Assembly (NCBI GenBank): GCA_019119835.1
Contig: DWWE01000015.1
Location: 1-64,000, forward strand
Direction: 5' to 3'
Source of the DNA: Candidatus Gemmiger stercoravium
Lineage (GTDB): Bacteria; Bacillota; Clostridia; Oscillospirales; Ruminococcaceae
Length of the DNA: 64,000 nucleotides
Below, one piece after another: positions 15,877 to 23,512 of the stretch. Both the position numbers and the translations under genes were made by a program. Position 1 is the stretch's first letter. Each line of letters starts with the position of its first letter. The notes under the pieces are model-generated. The model was given only the letters and a program-made list of their open reading frames with translations, ran no database searches and was not told where the DNA came from.

Positions 15877-17382
15877 ATGGCAGAAACGATCAAGCTCGCC
15901 CCCGAAGCCCTGAAACCGCTGCGCACCGTGGACGAACGGCTGATGTCCTACAATGTGGAGATGGCCGAAGTCACCGGCGGCACCTTCTGGAAAGAATACA
16001 CCCCCGGCCAGATCGACGGGACCGAGACCTTCCCGCCCATCAAGAATCTGGTGGAGGATATGCGCAACCTGATGCAGGTCTACCCGCCCATCGACCTGTA
16101 CGACGAAAAGCTGCGGGAGCTCACCCGCCAGCTGGGCCCGGCCTGGGTGCGGGTGTCCGGCACCTGGGCCACCAAGACCTACTATGATTTTGACGGCACC
16201 GGCGTGACCCCGCCGGGCTACCAGAACCGGCTGACCAAAGAACAGTGGATCGGCGTGCTGGATTTCTGCAAGGCGGTGGGCGCCAAGCTGCTGATCTCGG
16301 TGGCCAACTGCAACGGCCTGCACAAAGCCGAGGAGCCCTGGAACCCCAGCGAGGCCGAAAAGATCTTTTCGCTGAGCCGGGACTACGGCGTGCCCATCGA
16401 CGCGGCCGAGTTCATGAACGAGCCCAACATGCTGGGCCCCTCCGGCGGGCCGGACGGCTACACCGTCGAGCAGTTCGCCCGGGACCAGGACGCCTTCTTC
16501 GCCTGGGTGCGGGCCAACTACCCCGAGTGCCTCTGCGTCGGCCCCTGCAACACCGGCAACACCGGCATGGGCCCCCAGGACGATTCGGTGGTGGGCCGCG
16601 GCATGGGCGACCTGCTGGGCAACGTGGCCAGCTGCGAGGACCTGATGGCCGGCACCAAGGAAAAGCTGGACGTATACAGCTACCATTATTATAATGGCTG
16701 CTCCGAGCGGCTGGCGTCGCTGATCCCGGCGTCCCACTGGGATGTGAGCCGCGCCACCGACGAGGATTACCTGGACGTGGCCGCCCGCTGCGTGCGGGAC
16801 AACCTGGCGGCCCGGGACCGGTTCTGCCCCGGCGGCCAGATGTGGGTCACCGAGTCCGGCGACGCGGGCGGCGGCGGCGATACCTGGGCCTCCACCTACC
16901 TGGATGTCTTCCGCACCCTCAACGAGCTGGCCGAGTTCGCCACCCTGACCGACGGCGTGATCTTCCACAACACGCTGGCTTCCTCCGACTACGGCTTCCT
17001 GGCGCGGGAGGTCTTTGATCCCCGCCCCAACTACTTCGCCGTGCTGCTCTGGAACCGCCTGATGGGCCAGACCGTCTACGACAGCGGCGAACCGCTGCGC
17101 AAGGGCGCCCGGGTCTTCTGCCACAGCCGCAAGGACGGCCAGGCGGGCAAGGTGTACATGATCCTCAACAACTCCACCACCGACCCCACCACCGTGGAGC
17201 TGCCCGTTGACGCCGTGCGCTACACCCTGAGCGCCGACTCCCTGCGTGCCCCGGTGATGAAGCTGAACGGCCGGGAACTGACCCTGACCGGCGAGACCGG
17301 CCTGCCGGACCTGACCGGCGAGGCGCAGCCCGCCGGCACCCTGACCCTGGCCCCCGCCACCATCACCTTCCTGGTTGTGTAA
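15877..17382 (+). CDS. Glycoside hydrolase family 79 (beta-glucuronidase/heparanase-like)
   Basis: A 501-residue enzyme of clan GH-A. The acid/base Glu182 lies in AEFMNEPN and the nucleophile Glu326 in MWVTESGDAG, matching heparanase-type GH79; residues from about 400 form the C-terminal beta-sandwich. No signal peptide, so it acts in the cytoplasm on imported glucuronides, fitting the two GPH symporters nearby. Released glucuronate would feed uxuB-uxuA. ATG 15877 follows AAGGAG. GH79 rather than the commoner GH2 is notable for a gut glucuronidase. Exact aglycone unknown. Confidence 0.87.
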   Translation: MAETIKLAPEALKPLRTVDERLMSYNVEMAEVTGGTFWKEYTPGQIDGTETFPPIKNLVEDMRNLMQVYPPIDLYDEKLRELTRQLGPAWVRVSGTWATKTYYDFDGTGVTPPGYQNRLTKEQWIGVLDFCKAVGAKLLISVANCNGLHKAEEPWNPSEAEKIFSLSRDYGVPIDAAEFMNEPNMLGPSGGPDGYTVEQFARDQDAFFAWVRANYPECLCVGPCNTGNTGMGPQDDSVVGRGMGDLLGNVASCEDLMAGTKEKLDVYSYHYYNGCSERLASLIPASHWDVSRATDEDYLDVAARCVRDNLAARDRFCPGGQMWVTESGDAGGGGDTWASTYLDVFRTLNELAEFATLTDGVIFHNTLASSDYGFLAREVFDPRPNYFAVLLWNRLMGQTVYDSGEPLRKGARVFCHSRKDGQAGKVYMILNNSTTDPTTVELPVDAVRYTLSADSLRAPVMKLNGRELTLTGETGLPDLTGEAQPAGTLTLAPATITFLVV

Positions 17383-17399
17383 AACTTTCTCCCGATACG

Positions 17400-17433
17400 G
17401 CAAAGGGCGTACCCGAACGGGTACGCCCTTTGC
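17400..17433. terminator. Terminator between GH79 and MATE genes
   Basis: GCAAAGGGCGTACCC / GGGTACGCCCTTTGC with a 4-base loop between convergent genes. Confidence 0.85.
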
Positions 17434-17459
17434 GCGGTTTTGCTGCGGGTTCGGCCGGC

Positions 17460-18794
17460 TCAGCCGGACCGGCGCATCGTCTGCCGGTAGACCCAGCCGG
17501 CTGCCAGCGCGGTGACCGCCTCGGTCACCCAGAAGGCGTGCCACACCCCGGTGGGGCCCATCAGCCGGCAGAGCAGGAAGGCGGCCGGGATCATGACCGC
17601 CACATACCGCATCAGCGAGATGATGAGCGACTGCGCCCCCTTGCCAAGCCCTTCCAACGCACCGGAGGCCGCCACCGACACGGTGGAGACCAGGAACCCC
17701 GCGCAGAGGATCCGCAGCGCCTGGCCGCCCAGCGCGACGGTCTCGGGGTTGTCGGTGAAGAGGGCGATCAGCGGTTCGGCCCCCGCCAGGCAGAGCAGGG
17801 TGCCCAGCAGCATGATGGCCGCACACATGACCAGGGTGGTGGAAAAGATCTTCCGGACCCGGCCGTATTCCCGGGCGCCGTAGTTGTAGCCGATGATCGG
17901 GCGCATCCCCTGCACAATGCCGCTGGCCGGCAGGTACAGGAAGGTCTGCAGCTTGTAATAGATGCCGAGAATGACCACATAACTCTGGGAGAAGGCCGCC
18001 AGCAGGCTGTTGAGCACCGAGACCAGCAGCGAGGGCAGCGCCAGGTTGAGGATGGCCGGCACCCCGATGGCGTAAAGCCGGGCGTCCAGCCGCAGGTCGG
18101 GCCGCAGCCAGGCCCGGCCCAGCCGCACCGGCGGCGGCGCGACCGCGTACACGACCAGGTACACCGCCAGCGACACCACCTGGCCGATGCCGGTGGCCAG
18201 CGCCGCCCCCGCGATGCCCATGGCCGGGACGGGGCCCAGCCCGAAGATCATGACCGGGTCGAGGAGGATGTTGGTAAGGCAGCCGCTGATCAGCGCCGCC
18301 ATCGTGACCTTCATCCGGCCAACGGCCTGGAAGATCTTTTCGAAGGCCAGCCCCAGCATGATGACCACCGAGAAGAGGAAGACGATGGTGCCGTACCGCA
18401 CCCCCAGGTCCAGCACGGCCGGGTCCCGGGTGAACAGCCCCAGAAAGGCCGGCAGCACCGCGATGCAGCCTACCATGAGCACCAGCCCGTGGACCGCCGA
18501 CAGCGTCAGCCCGTGGGTGGCGGCGGTGCTGGCCCGGTCCTTCTCCCCCGCCCCCAGGTGGAAGGCGATCAGGGCGTTCATCCCGACGCCGAACCCGATG
18601 GCCGCCGCGTTGACGAAATTCTGGATCGGGTAGACCAGCGACAAAGCGGTCATGGCGTCCTCACTGATGCGGGCCACAAAAAAGCTGTCCACGATGTTGT
18701 ACAGCGAGTTCACCAGCATCGAGACGACCATCGGCAGCGCCATGGATGTGAGCAGCGGCAGGATCGGCCGCTCCTTCATAAACTGTTCGTTCAT
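17460..18794 (-). CDS. MATE-family efflux transporter
   Basis: A 444-residue MATE pump, full length, with two bundles of six helices. Family landmarks are MALPMVVSMLVNSLYNIVDSFFVA at the start, NILLDPVMIFGLG mid-protein and PIIGYNYGAREYGRVRK in the second half. It exchanges drugs or metabolites for Na+ or H+. The start is ATG 18794 with AAGGAG; the ORF-track extension runs through the leader. The gene is preceded by a roughly 280-nt leader holding a textbook intrinsic terminator directly before the ribosome site, so expression is probably set by attenuation. Confidence 0.93.
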   Translation of the reverse strand: MNEQFMKERPILPLLTSMALPMVVSMLVNSLYNIVDSFFVARISEDAMTALSLVYPIQNFVNAAAIGFGVGMNALIAFHLGAGEKDRASTAATHGLTLSAVHGLVLMVGCIAVLPAFLGLFTRDPAVLDLGVRYGTIVFLFSVVIMLGLAFEKIFQAVGRMKVTMAALISGCLTNILLDPVMIFGLGPVPAMGIAGAALATGIGQVVSLAVYLVVYAVAPPPVRLGRAWLRPDLRLDARLYAIGVPAILNLALPSLLVSVLNSLLAAFSQSYVVILGIYYKLQTFLYLPASGIVQGMRPIIGYNYGAREYGRVRKIFSTTLVMCAAIMLLGTLLCLAGAEPLIALFTDNPETVALGGQALRILCAGFLVSTVSVAASGALEGLGKGAQSLIISLMRYVAVMIPAAFLLCRLMGPTGVWHAFWVTEAVTALAAGWVYRQTMRRSG

Positions 18795-18833
18795 TGGCAA
18801 CACTCCTTGGGCCGTGGCCCGGGTCGTCCGGGC

Positions 18834-18881
18834 AAAAAAAGCCGCACGACCCGACCCCGGCCCCGGGGTGGATCGTGCGGC
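18834..18881 (-). promoter_or_regulatory. Leader terminator (attenuator) before MATE
   Basis: On the minus strand GCCGCACGA...TCGTGCGGC forms a long hairpin followed by TTTTTTT, ending 40 bases before the MATE start codon. Two more hairpins lie upstream: AGCGCCGG/CCGGCGCT with TTTT, and CACACCGCA/TGCCGTGTG with TTTTT. A terminator between promoter and coding region implies conditional readthrough. Confidence 0.65.
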
Positions 18882-19072
18882 GAAAAGAGCGCCGGCCACC
18901 CGGCGCTGAAAAATCCACACGGCAGTTTTTAGTGCGGTGTGCCGGGGCCTCAGGCAGACCGGCCAGCCGCCGGCCACAGCGGCCCCGGGCCGTTTGCCCC
19001 ATGCCGCAGACGCCGGCCGGGGCCGAAGCATCGCCCCGCCGCGTTTTTGCCTGTTCCTCCGAACACATCAGC
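18882..19072 (-). ncRNA. Structured leader RNA of the MATE gene, class unknown
   Basis: About 190 nt of GC-rich, foldable leader between the predicted transcription start and the attenuator. A 5'-proximal ORF starting ATGTGTTCGGAG could act as a leader peptide. I do not recognise a known riboswitch consensus. Confidence 0.35.
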
Positions 19073-19078
19073 GCCTTT

Positions 19079-19107
19079 ATGATACCGCAGCCGCCCCGTT
19101 TTGTCAA
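19079..19107 (-). promoter_or_regulatory. MATE promoter
   Basis: TTGACA-17-TATCAT on the minus strand, one of the best -35 boxes in the window, 285 bases before the MATE start codon. Confidence 0.7.
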
Positions 19108-19183
19108 CGGCAGGCAGAGCGGCGGCCGCCGAACTTTTTACGAATCCGGCAGTTTTCCACCCCTGATTTATGGAATTCTTCCC

Positions 19184-19213
19184 TTGCCGGAAGGCGCAGT
19201 GCCTCCCTATAAT
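19184..19213 (+). promoter_or_regulatory. Glycerate kinase promoter
   Basis: TTGCCG-18-TATAAT, 96 bases before the start codon. Divergent from the MATE promoter. Confidence 0.6.
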
Positions 19214-19309
19214 AGAACTAGGCAATGAACCAACGCCGCATGGCGGCGGGAAGGGCTTCGATCCGCCGCAGCAGCCCCACGATCTCACAGCAGAAAGGAA
19301 GTGTTTCCC

Positions 19310-20554
19310 ATGGGATCCGAACCCCATTCCCTGCGCACCGATGCACAGCAGATCCTGACAGCCAGCCTGCAGGCGGTCCAGCCCGACGCGGCGGTCCGGC
19401 GGGCCCTGCAGGACCTGTCCCCTTCCGGCGGGCGCATCCTGCTGGTGGCGGCGGGCAAGGCCGCCTGGCAGATGGCCCGGGCCGCCCTCGACTGTCTGGG
19501 CCGGGTGGACGAGGGCATCGTCATCACCAAGTACGGCCATGTACGGGGCGAGCTGCCCGGCGTGACCTGCTATGAGGCCGGCCACCCGGTCCCCGACGAA
19601 AACAGCTTCGCGGCCACCGCCCGGGCGCTGGCGCTGGCCAGGAGCGCCGGCGAGGGAGACACGGTGCTCTTCCTGCTCTCCGGCGGGGGCAGCGCCCTGT
19701 TCGAACAGCCGCGGATCCCCGGGGCGGAACTGCAGGACATCACCGCCCAGCTGCTGGGCTGCGGGGCGGACATCGTCGAGATGAACACCATCCGCAAGCG
19801 GCTGTCGGATGTCAAGGGCGGCCGCTTTGCGCTGGCCTGTGCGCCGGCACAGGTGTTTAGCATCGTGCTCAGCGACATTCCGGGCGACCCGCTGGACATG
19901 ATCGCCTCCGGCCCGGCCTGTCCCGATTCCTCCACCTGCGCCGAGGCGCTGGCCATTGCGGAGAAGTACCGCCTGCGGCTGAGCTCCCGGGCCGCCGCCT
20001 GTCTGCGTCAGGAGACCCCCAAACAGCTGACCCGCGTGCAGACCCGCATCACCGGCAGTGTGCGGGATCTCTGCGCCGCGGCGGCCGCGGCCTGCCGGGA
20101 GCTGGGCTATCAGCCGGTGCTGCTCACCGACCGGCTGGACTGCGAAGCCCGGGAAGCCGGCCGGTTCCTGGGGGCGGTGGCCCGCACCCACGCAGGCTGC
20201 GGGCAGGCGCTGGCCTTTCTGGCGGGCGGCGAGACCGTCGTACACCTGACCGGGCGGGGGCTGGGCGGGCGCAACCAGGAACTGGCGCTGGCCGCCGCCC
20301 CGGCGCTGGCGGGGACGAACGGCGCCGCCGTCTTCTCGGTGGGCAGCGACGGTACCGACGGCCCCACCGACGCCGCCGGCGGCTATGTGGACGGCGATAC
20401 CTTGAAGTCCCTGACCGACCGGGGCTGGACGGTCCACGCCGCCCTGGCCGACAACGACGCCTACCACGCCCTGCAGGCGGTGGGCGGTCTGCTCTTCACC
20501 GGCCCCACCGGCACCAATGTCAACGACATCTCGGTCGCGCTGGTGCGGGGCTGA
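19310..20554 (+). CDS. Glycerate 2-kinase (DUF4147/MOFRL type)
   Basis: A 414-residue class III glycerate kinase, phosphorylating D-glycerate to 2-phosphoglycerate with ATP. The N-terminal half (DUF4147) contains AAGKAAWQMARA and LLSGGGSALFEQP, a glycine-rich phosphate-binding loop. The C-terminal MOFRL domain contains GRGLGGRNQELALAAA and VGSDGTDGPTDAAGG. Starting at ATG 19310 gives a good AAGGAAG spacing. It is monocistronic between a promoter and a terminator. Glycerate arises from aldaric-acid and serine catabolism, so a link to sugar-acid use is possible but not shown. Confidence 0.92.
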   Translation: MGSEPHSLRTDAQQILTASLQAVQPDAAVRRALQDLSPSGGRILLVAAGKAAWQMARAALDCLGRVDEGIVITKYGHVRGELPGVTCYEAGHPVPDENSFAATARALALARSAGEGDTVLFLLSGGGSALFEQPRIPGAELQDITAQLLGCGADIVEMNTIRKRLSDVKGGRFALACAPAQVFSIVLSDIPGDPLDMIASGPACPDSSTCAEALAIAEKYRLRLSSRAAACLRQETPKQLTRVQTRITGSVRDLCAAAAAACRELGYQPVLLTDRLDCEAREAGRFLGAVARTHAGCGQALAFLAGGETVVHLTGRGLGGRNQELALAAAPALAGTNGAAVFSVGSDGTDGPTDAAGGYVDGDTLKSLTDRGWTVHAALADNDAYHALQAVGGLLFTGPTGTNVNDISVALVRG

Positions 20555-20605
20555 CCTGCGCCGGGTGGCCGACTTCGCGGGGGTGTAGGGCGGGCGGAAA
20601 AGAAA

Positions 20606-20665
20606 ACAGAAAGGCGGTTCTGCCGCCCGGCGATCGTGCCGGGGCAGGCTGCCTTTCTGTGTTTT
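20606..20665. terminator. Terminator between glycerate kinase and sfsA
   Basis: ACAGAAAGGC / GCCTTTCTGT with an internal secondary hairpin (GGCGG...CCGCC) and GTTTT after it; convergent genes on both sides. Confidence 0.75.
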
Positions 20666-20700
20666 GTCTGACCGTATGGTTGCCGCCGGGGCGCTTTCCC

Positions 20701-21405
20701 TCACCCCGGCAGGTCCAGGAGGACGGGGACGGGGGCGCGCAGGGTCAGGCTGGCGGGGGTGACGGCGCAGTCCATCGCGTGGATCTCGACGCCGGCGGCG
20801 GCCGCCTGCTGCAGTGCCCGGCCAAACTCGGGCTGGGTGGCCCAGTTGGGGGCAAACGCCCGTACCCCCTGCATCTGGATGACCACCAGCACGCAGCAGC
20901 GGGCCCCCTGCCCGGCCAGGGCGGTGAGGGTCCGCAGATGTTTGAGTCCCCGCAGCGTCGGCGCGTCGGGAAACAGGGCCAGGCCGTCCTGCTCCAGCGT
21001 GCAGCCCTTGACCTCGATGTACACCGGGCGGCCCTGCTGCCGGGCGGCGAAATCCAGCCGGGAATCCCCCGCCCGCTGTTCCGCCCGCAGCGCTTCCAGC
21101 GGGCCGAGCCCGCCGGAAGCCAGCCATTCCCCCGCCGCCAGGTTGGGGGCGGCGGAGTCCATGTTGATGAGCCGGACCCCGCCCGGGACCCGCTTTTCCA
21201 CCGCCACCAGGTCGCAGGGGGTGGCGCGGCGGGGGTTGTCCGCCCCTTCCAGGTATACCCGGGCGCCGGGCACCAGCAGCTCGGCGCAGCGGCCGGTGTT
21301 CTTCACATGGGCCCGCAGCCGGCTGCCGTCCGGCCGTTCCACCTCGGCCACAAACCGGTTGGGCCGGGCCAGAAAGACAGCCTCCTCAATTTGCCGGTAC
21401 TGCAT
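20701..21405 (-). CDS. sfsA: SfsA family DNA/RNA nuclease-like protein
   Basis: A 234-residue SfsA protein. Landmarks are KNTGRCAELLVPGARVYLE in the N-terminal OB-like part, RLDFAARQQGRPVYIEVKGCTLEQDG (PD-(D/E)xK-type acidic/Lys core) and FPDAPTLRGLKHLRTL. Named for sugar fermentation stimulation in E. coli; the cellular function is poorly defined. Start at ATG 21405 after AAGGAGGTG. Overlaps the end of a 51-codon ORF upstream by 20 bases. Confidence 0.93.
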   Translation of the reverse strand: MQYRQIEEAVFLARPNRFVAEVERPDGSRLRAHVKNTGRCAELLVPGARVYLEGADNPRRATPCDLVAVEKRVPGGVRLINMDSAAPNLAAGEWLASGGLGPLEALRAEQRAGDSRLDFAARQQGRPVYIEVKGCTLEQDGLALFPDAPTLRGLKHLRTLTALAGQGARCCVLVVIQMQGVRAFAPNWATQPEFGRALQQAAAAGVEIHAMDCAVTPASLTLRAPVPVLLDLPG

Positions 21406-21541
21406 CAGGGCACACCTCCTTCAGCGCCACCGCCAGTGCCGCCGGGGCGTTGTGGGTCCAGCTTGCGCAGCAGGCCGCCAGCAGCAGCGCCAGCAAGCCG
21501 CCGAACATTCCGTAAAAACACCGCAGAAGTCCCCGCCGCAT
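21386..21541 (-). CDS. Small membrane protein, 51 residues
   Basis: An ORF below the track cut-off as a stand-alone gene. ATG 21541 is preceded by GGAAGGGAGGAG. The protein begins MRRGLLRCFYG, has one hydrophobic helix (GGLLALLLAACC, a possible lipobox) and ends in a short soluble tail. Its stop overlaps the sfsA start region, so translation may be coupled. No family recognised. Confidence 0.5.
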   Translation of the reverse strand: MRRGLLRCFYGMFGGLLALLLAACCASWTHNAPAALAVALKEVCPDAVPAN

Positions 21542-21686
21542 GGGAACTCCTCCCTTCCCGCAATTTTTTCTTTCCGGGGATCTTCCCCCCCCGCCCAGTA
21601 TACCAGACCCCGCCCCGCCGGGCAAGGGCGGGCGGCGTTGACCGGCCCGCGGCCCCGTGCTATGATGGGAACGGGAGGGATGCCGG

Positions 21687-22391
21687 ATGATCGGTTGGAC
21701 ACAGGGCGACCGGGCGGTGATGCTCTGGCCCGGGCAGACGCCGGAGGCGCCGCTGCTCTGGCTGAACGCCGGCACGGCCCGGCAGGGCGAGGAGGTACAG
21801 GCGGCGCTGCAGGCCCTTTGCCCCGGCGGAGACTGGGCGCTGGCGGCGGTGAGCGGCCTGGACTGGGACCGGGACCTGGTCCCCTGGGACGCCCCGGCCC
21901 CCGCCCCGGGCGCCGCCCCCCTGACCGGCGGCGCCGACGCCTACCTGGCTGAGCTGACCGGGCAGCTGCTGCCGGCGGCCGAGGCCCGGCTGGGCGGGGT
22001 GCCCCGGTGGCGGGGGCTGGCCGGCTACTCGCTGGGCGGGCTGTTTGCGCTGTACGCCCTGTACCGGACCGATCGCTTCACCCGGGCGGCCAGCGTGTCC
22101 GGGTCGCTGTGGTTCCCCGGGCTGACCGACTATCTGGCCGGCCACGCCCCGGCGGTCCGGCCCCGGTGCCTGTACTTTTCCATCGGCCGGCGGGAGGACC
22201 GCACCCGCAACCCGCTGCTGCGCCCCGGCCGGGCCTGTACCGAGGCCATCGCCGCCGGGTTTGCCGCCGCCGGGGTGGAGACGGTGTTCGCCCTGAACCC
22301 CGGCGGCCACTTTCAGGACCCGGCCCTGCGCACCGCCCGGGGGCTGGCCTGGCTGCTGGACCGGCAGGACCCGCCGGTCCCCGGGGGATGA
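21687..22391 (+). CDS. Alpha/beta-hydrolase, esterase-like
   Basis: A 234-residue hydrolase with the nucleophile elbow GYSLGG (Ser near residue 115) and the catalytic His in GGHFQD near the C-terminus. It resembles the Fes/YbbA siderophore-esterase and esterase D type of alpha/beta-hydrolases, in a shortened form. No signal peptide. ATG 21687 has GGGAGGG upstream, and TATGAT lies at about 21660. Monocistronic, closed by the strong hairpin at 22461. Substrate unknown. Confidence 0.75.
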   Translation: MIGWTQGDRAVMLWPGQTPEAPLLWLNAGTARQGEEVQAALQALCPGGDWALAAVSGLDWDRDLVPWDAPAPAPGAAPLTGGADAYLAELTGQLLPAAEARLGGVPRWRGLAGYSLGGLFALYALYRTDRFTRAASVSGSLWFPGLTDYLAGHAPAVRPRCLYFSIGRREDRTRNPLLRPGRACTEAIAAGFAAAGVETVFALNPGGHFQDPALRTARGLAWLLDRQDPPVPGG

Positions 22392-22399
22392 CCCTGCCC

Positions 22400-22424
22400 G
22401 GCGTGCCGAGAGGTTCGACACGCC
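22400..22424. repeat. Short hairpin resembling module 1 of the dispersed repeat
   Basis: GCGTGCCGAGAGGTTCGACACGC is an imperfect hairpin similar to AGCGTGTCGAGAAACTCGACACGCT, but no other module of the repeat is present. It may be a decayed relic or chance. Confidence 0.3.
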
Positions 22425-22460
22425 CCGCCACCGGCATCCACTGTCCTTTACGGGTTTTTT

Positions 22461-22507
22461 ACCGCCCTTTTTCCTGCCCCTGGTGGCAGGCGGGGCGGTC
22501 TTTTTTG
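22461..22507 (+). terminator. Terminator after the esterase gene
   Basis: ACCGCCC...CCTGCC-loop-GGCAGG...GGGCGGT followed by CTTTTTT. Confidence 0.85.
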
Positions 22508-22536
22508 TAAAATGGAAGCAGAGAGGAGGAAGTCCC

Positions 22537-23463
22537 ATGCTTCTTTTCGCGCTGTTCTGTCTGGCGGCGGCGGTGCTGCTGCTGACCCTGGCCCGGCGGC
22601 AGTTCGGACGGTGGCGGGTCTGGGCGGGCGCCCGCCGCTGCACCGCGGTGGTGGAGCGGCTGCAGTACCGCTTTGTGCGCAGCAGCCCCGACCGCATCCG
22701 GGACAACCGTTCCACGGTGGAGGCGGAGGTCCTGTTCCGCCCGGGCGGCACACCGGTGCGGCGCACCCTGCACTATGAGGGGATCCTGGCTTCGCCCGGC
22801 TGCCGCGGGCAGAAGATCCGGGTGCTGTACCGCCCCGACACCGGCGAGACGGTCGCCGCCCGGGTCCAGCGGCCCTGGTGGGCGGTGCAGCTGGCGGTGG
22901 GGGCGGTGCTGGCCGCCGTGGGGCTGGTGTGCGCGGCGATCCCCCGGCAGGTGCAGGACCAGCTGGAGCTCCACACCGCCGACATTCCCACCCCCCTGGG
23001 CACCGTCGCCCTGGTGCTGCTGGGGGCGGTGCTGCTGGTGATGGCGGGCTGTATGCTGCTGGTCCTGCCCGACGTGCTGCGCCCGCTGGCGGCGCTGGCC
23101 GGCTGGGCAGCCGGGGCGGCGCTGAACCGGTGGGAGGAGGTGGACGCCACCTGCATCGGGTGTGTGGAGTCGGTGCTGGACGACAGCGTTTCGCTGTACC
23201 CGATGTTCCGGGTGGACACCCCGGCCGGGCCCGAATACTGGCACACCCCCGGCGAGCGCAGCCCCCGCCGCTACCAGACCGACCTGCCCTACACCCTGCT
23301 GCGGGACCGGCGCACCGGCCGCTACGCGCTGCCGCCCCGCCTTGCCGACCTGGGCACCCTGGTGCTTTCGCTGGCGCCGCTGGCCATCTTCACGCTGGTG
23401 TTCCTGTCTTTTTTGAGCAGCGGGGTGATGATGCTGATTCTGGCGGTGCTGCCCTGGCTGTAA
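22537..23463 (+). CDS. DUF3592-like membrane protein
   Basis: A 308-residue membrane protein with an N-terminal helix (about 1-20), two adjacent helices at about 115-135 and 155-180 and a C-terminal helix at about 283-305. Two soluble segments, about 35-110 and 200-270, share the DUF3592 pattern (conversion to a beta-rich fold with GQKIRVLYRPDTGE in the first). The second reads like a degenerate copy, so the protein may be an internal duplication. ATG 22537 follows AGGAGG. Function unknown. Confidence 0.65.
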   Translation: MLLFALFCLAAAVLLLTLARRQFGRWRVWAGARRCTAVVERLQYRFVRSSPDRIRDNRSTVEAEVLFRPGGTPVRRTLHYEGILASPGCRGQKIRVLYRPDTGETVAARVQRPWWAVQLAVGAVLAAVGLVCAAIPRQVQDQLELHTADIPTPLGTVALVLLGAVLLVMAGCMLLVLPDVLRPLAALAGWAAGAALNRWEEVDATCIGCVESVLDDSVSLYPMFRVDTPAGPEYWHTPGERSPRRYQTDLPYTLLRDRRTGRYALPPRLADLGTLVLSLAPLAIFTLVFLSFLSSGVMMLILAVLPWL

Positions 23464-23472
23464 GGGGTATGA

Positions 23473-23506
23473 AAAAACTTGCCCGGCGGCATCTGCCGCC
23501 GGGCAA
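23473..23506. terminator. Bidirectional terminator
   Basis: TTGCCCGGCGGCA / TGCCGCCGGGCAA, with an A run on its left that becomes a T run for the minus-strand gene. Confidence 0.8.
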
Positions 23507-23512
23507 ATCGGT

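Noticed and set aside
15097-17826. 909-residue minus-strand ORF opposite TetR and GH79
   Set aside because: Antisense shadow; both plus-strand genes have clear family motifs and ribosome sites.
18882-19072. c-di-GMP or cobalamin riboswitch in the MATE leader
   Set aside because: GGGGCAAAC is reminiscent of a c-di-GMP-I motif, but the flanking conserved blocks are missing; kept as class unknown.
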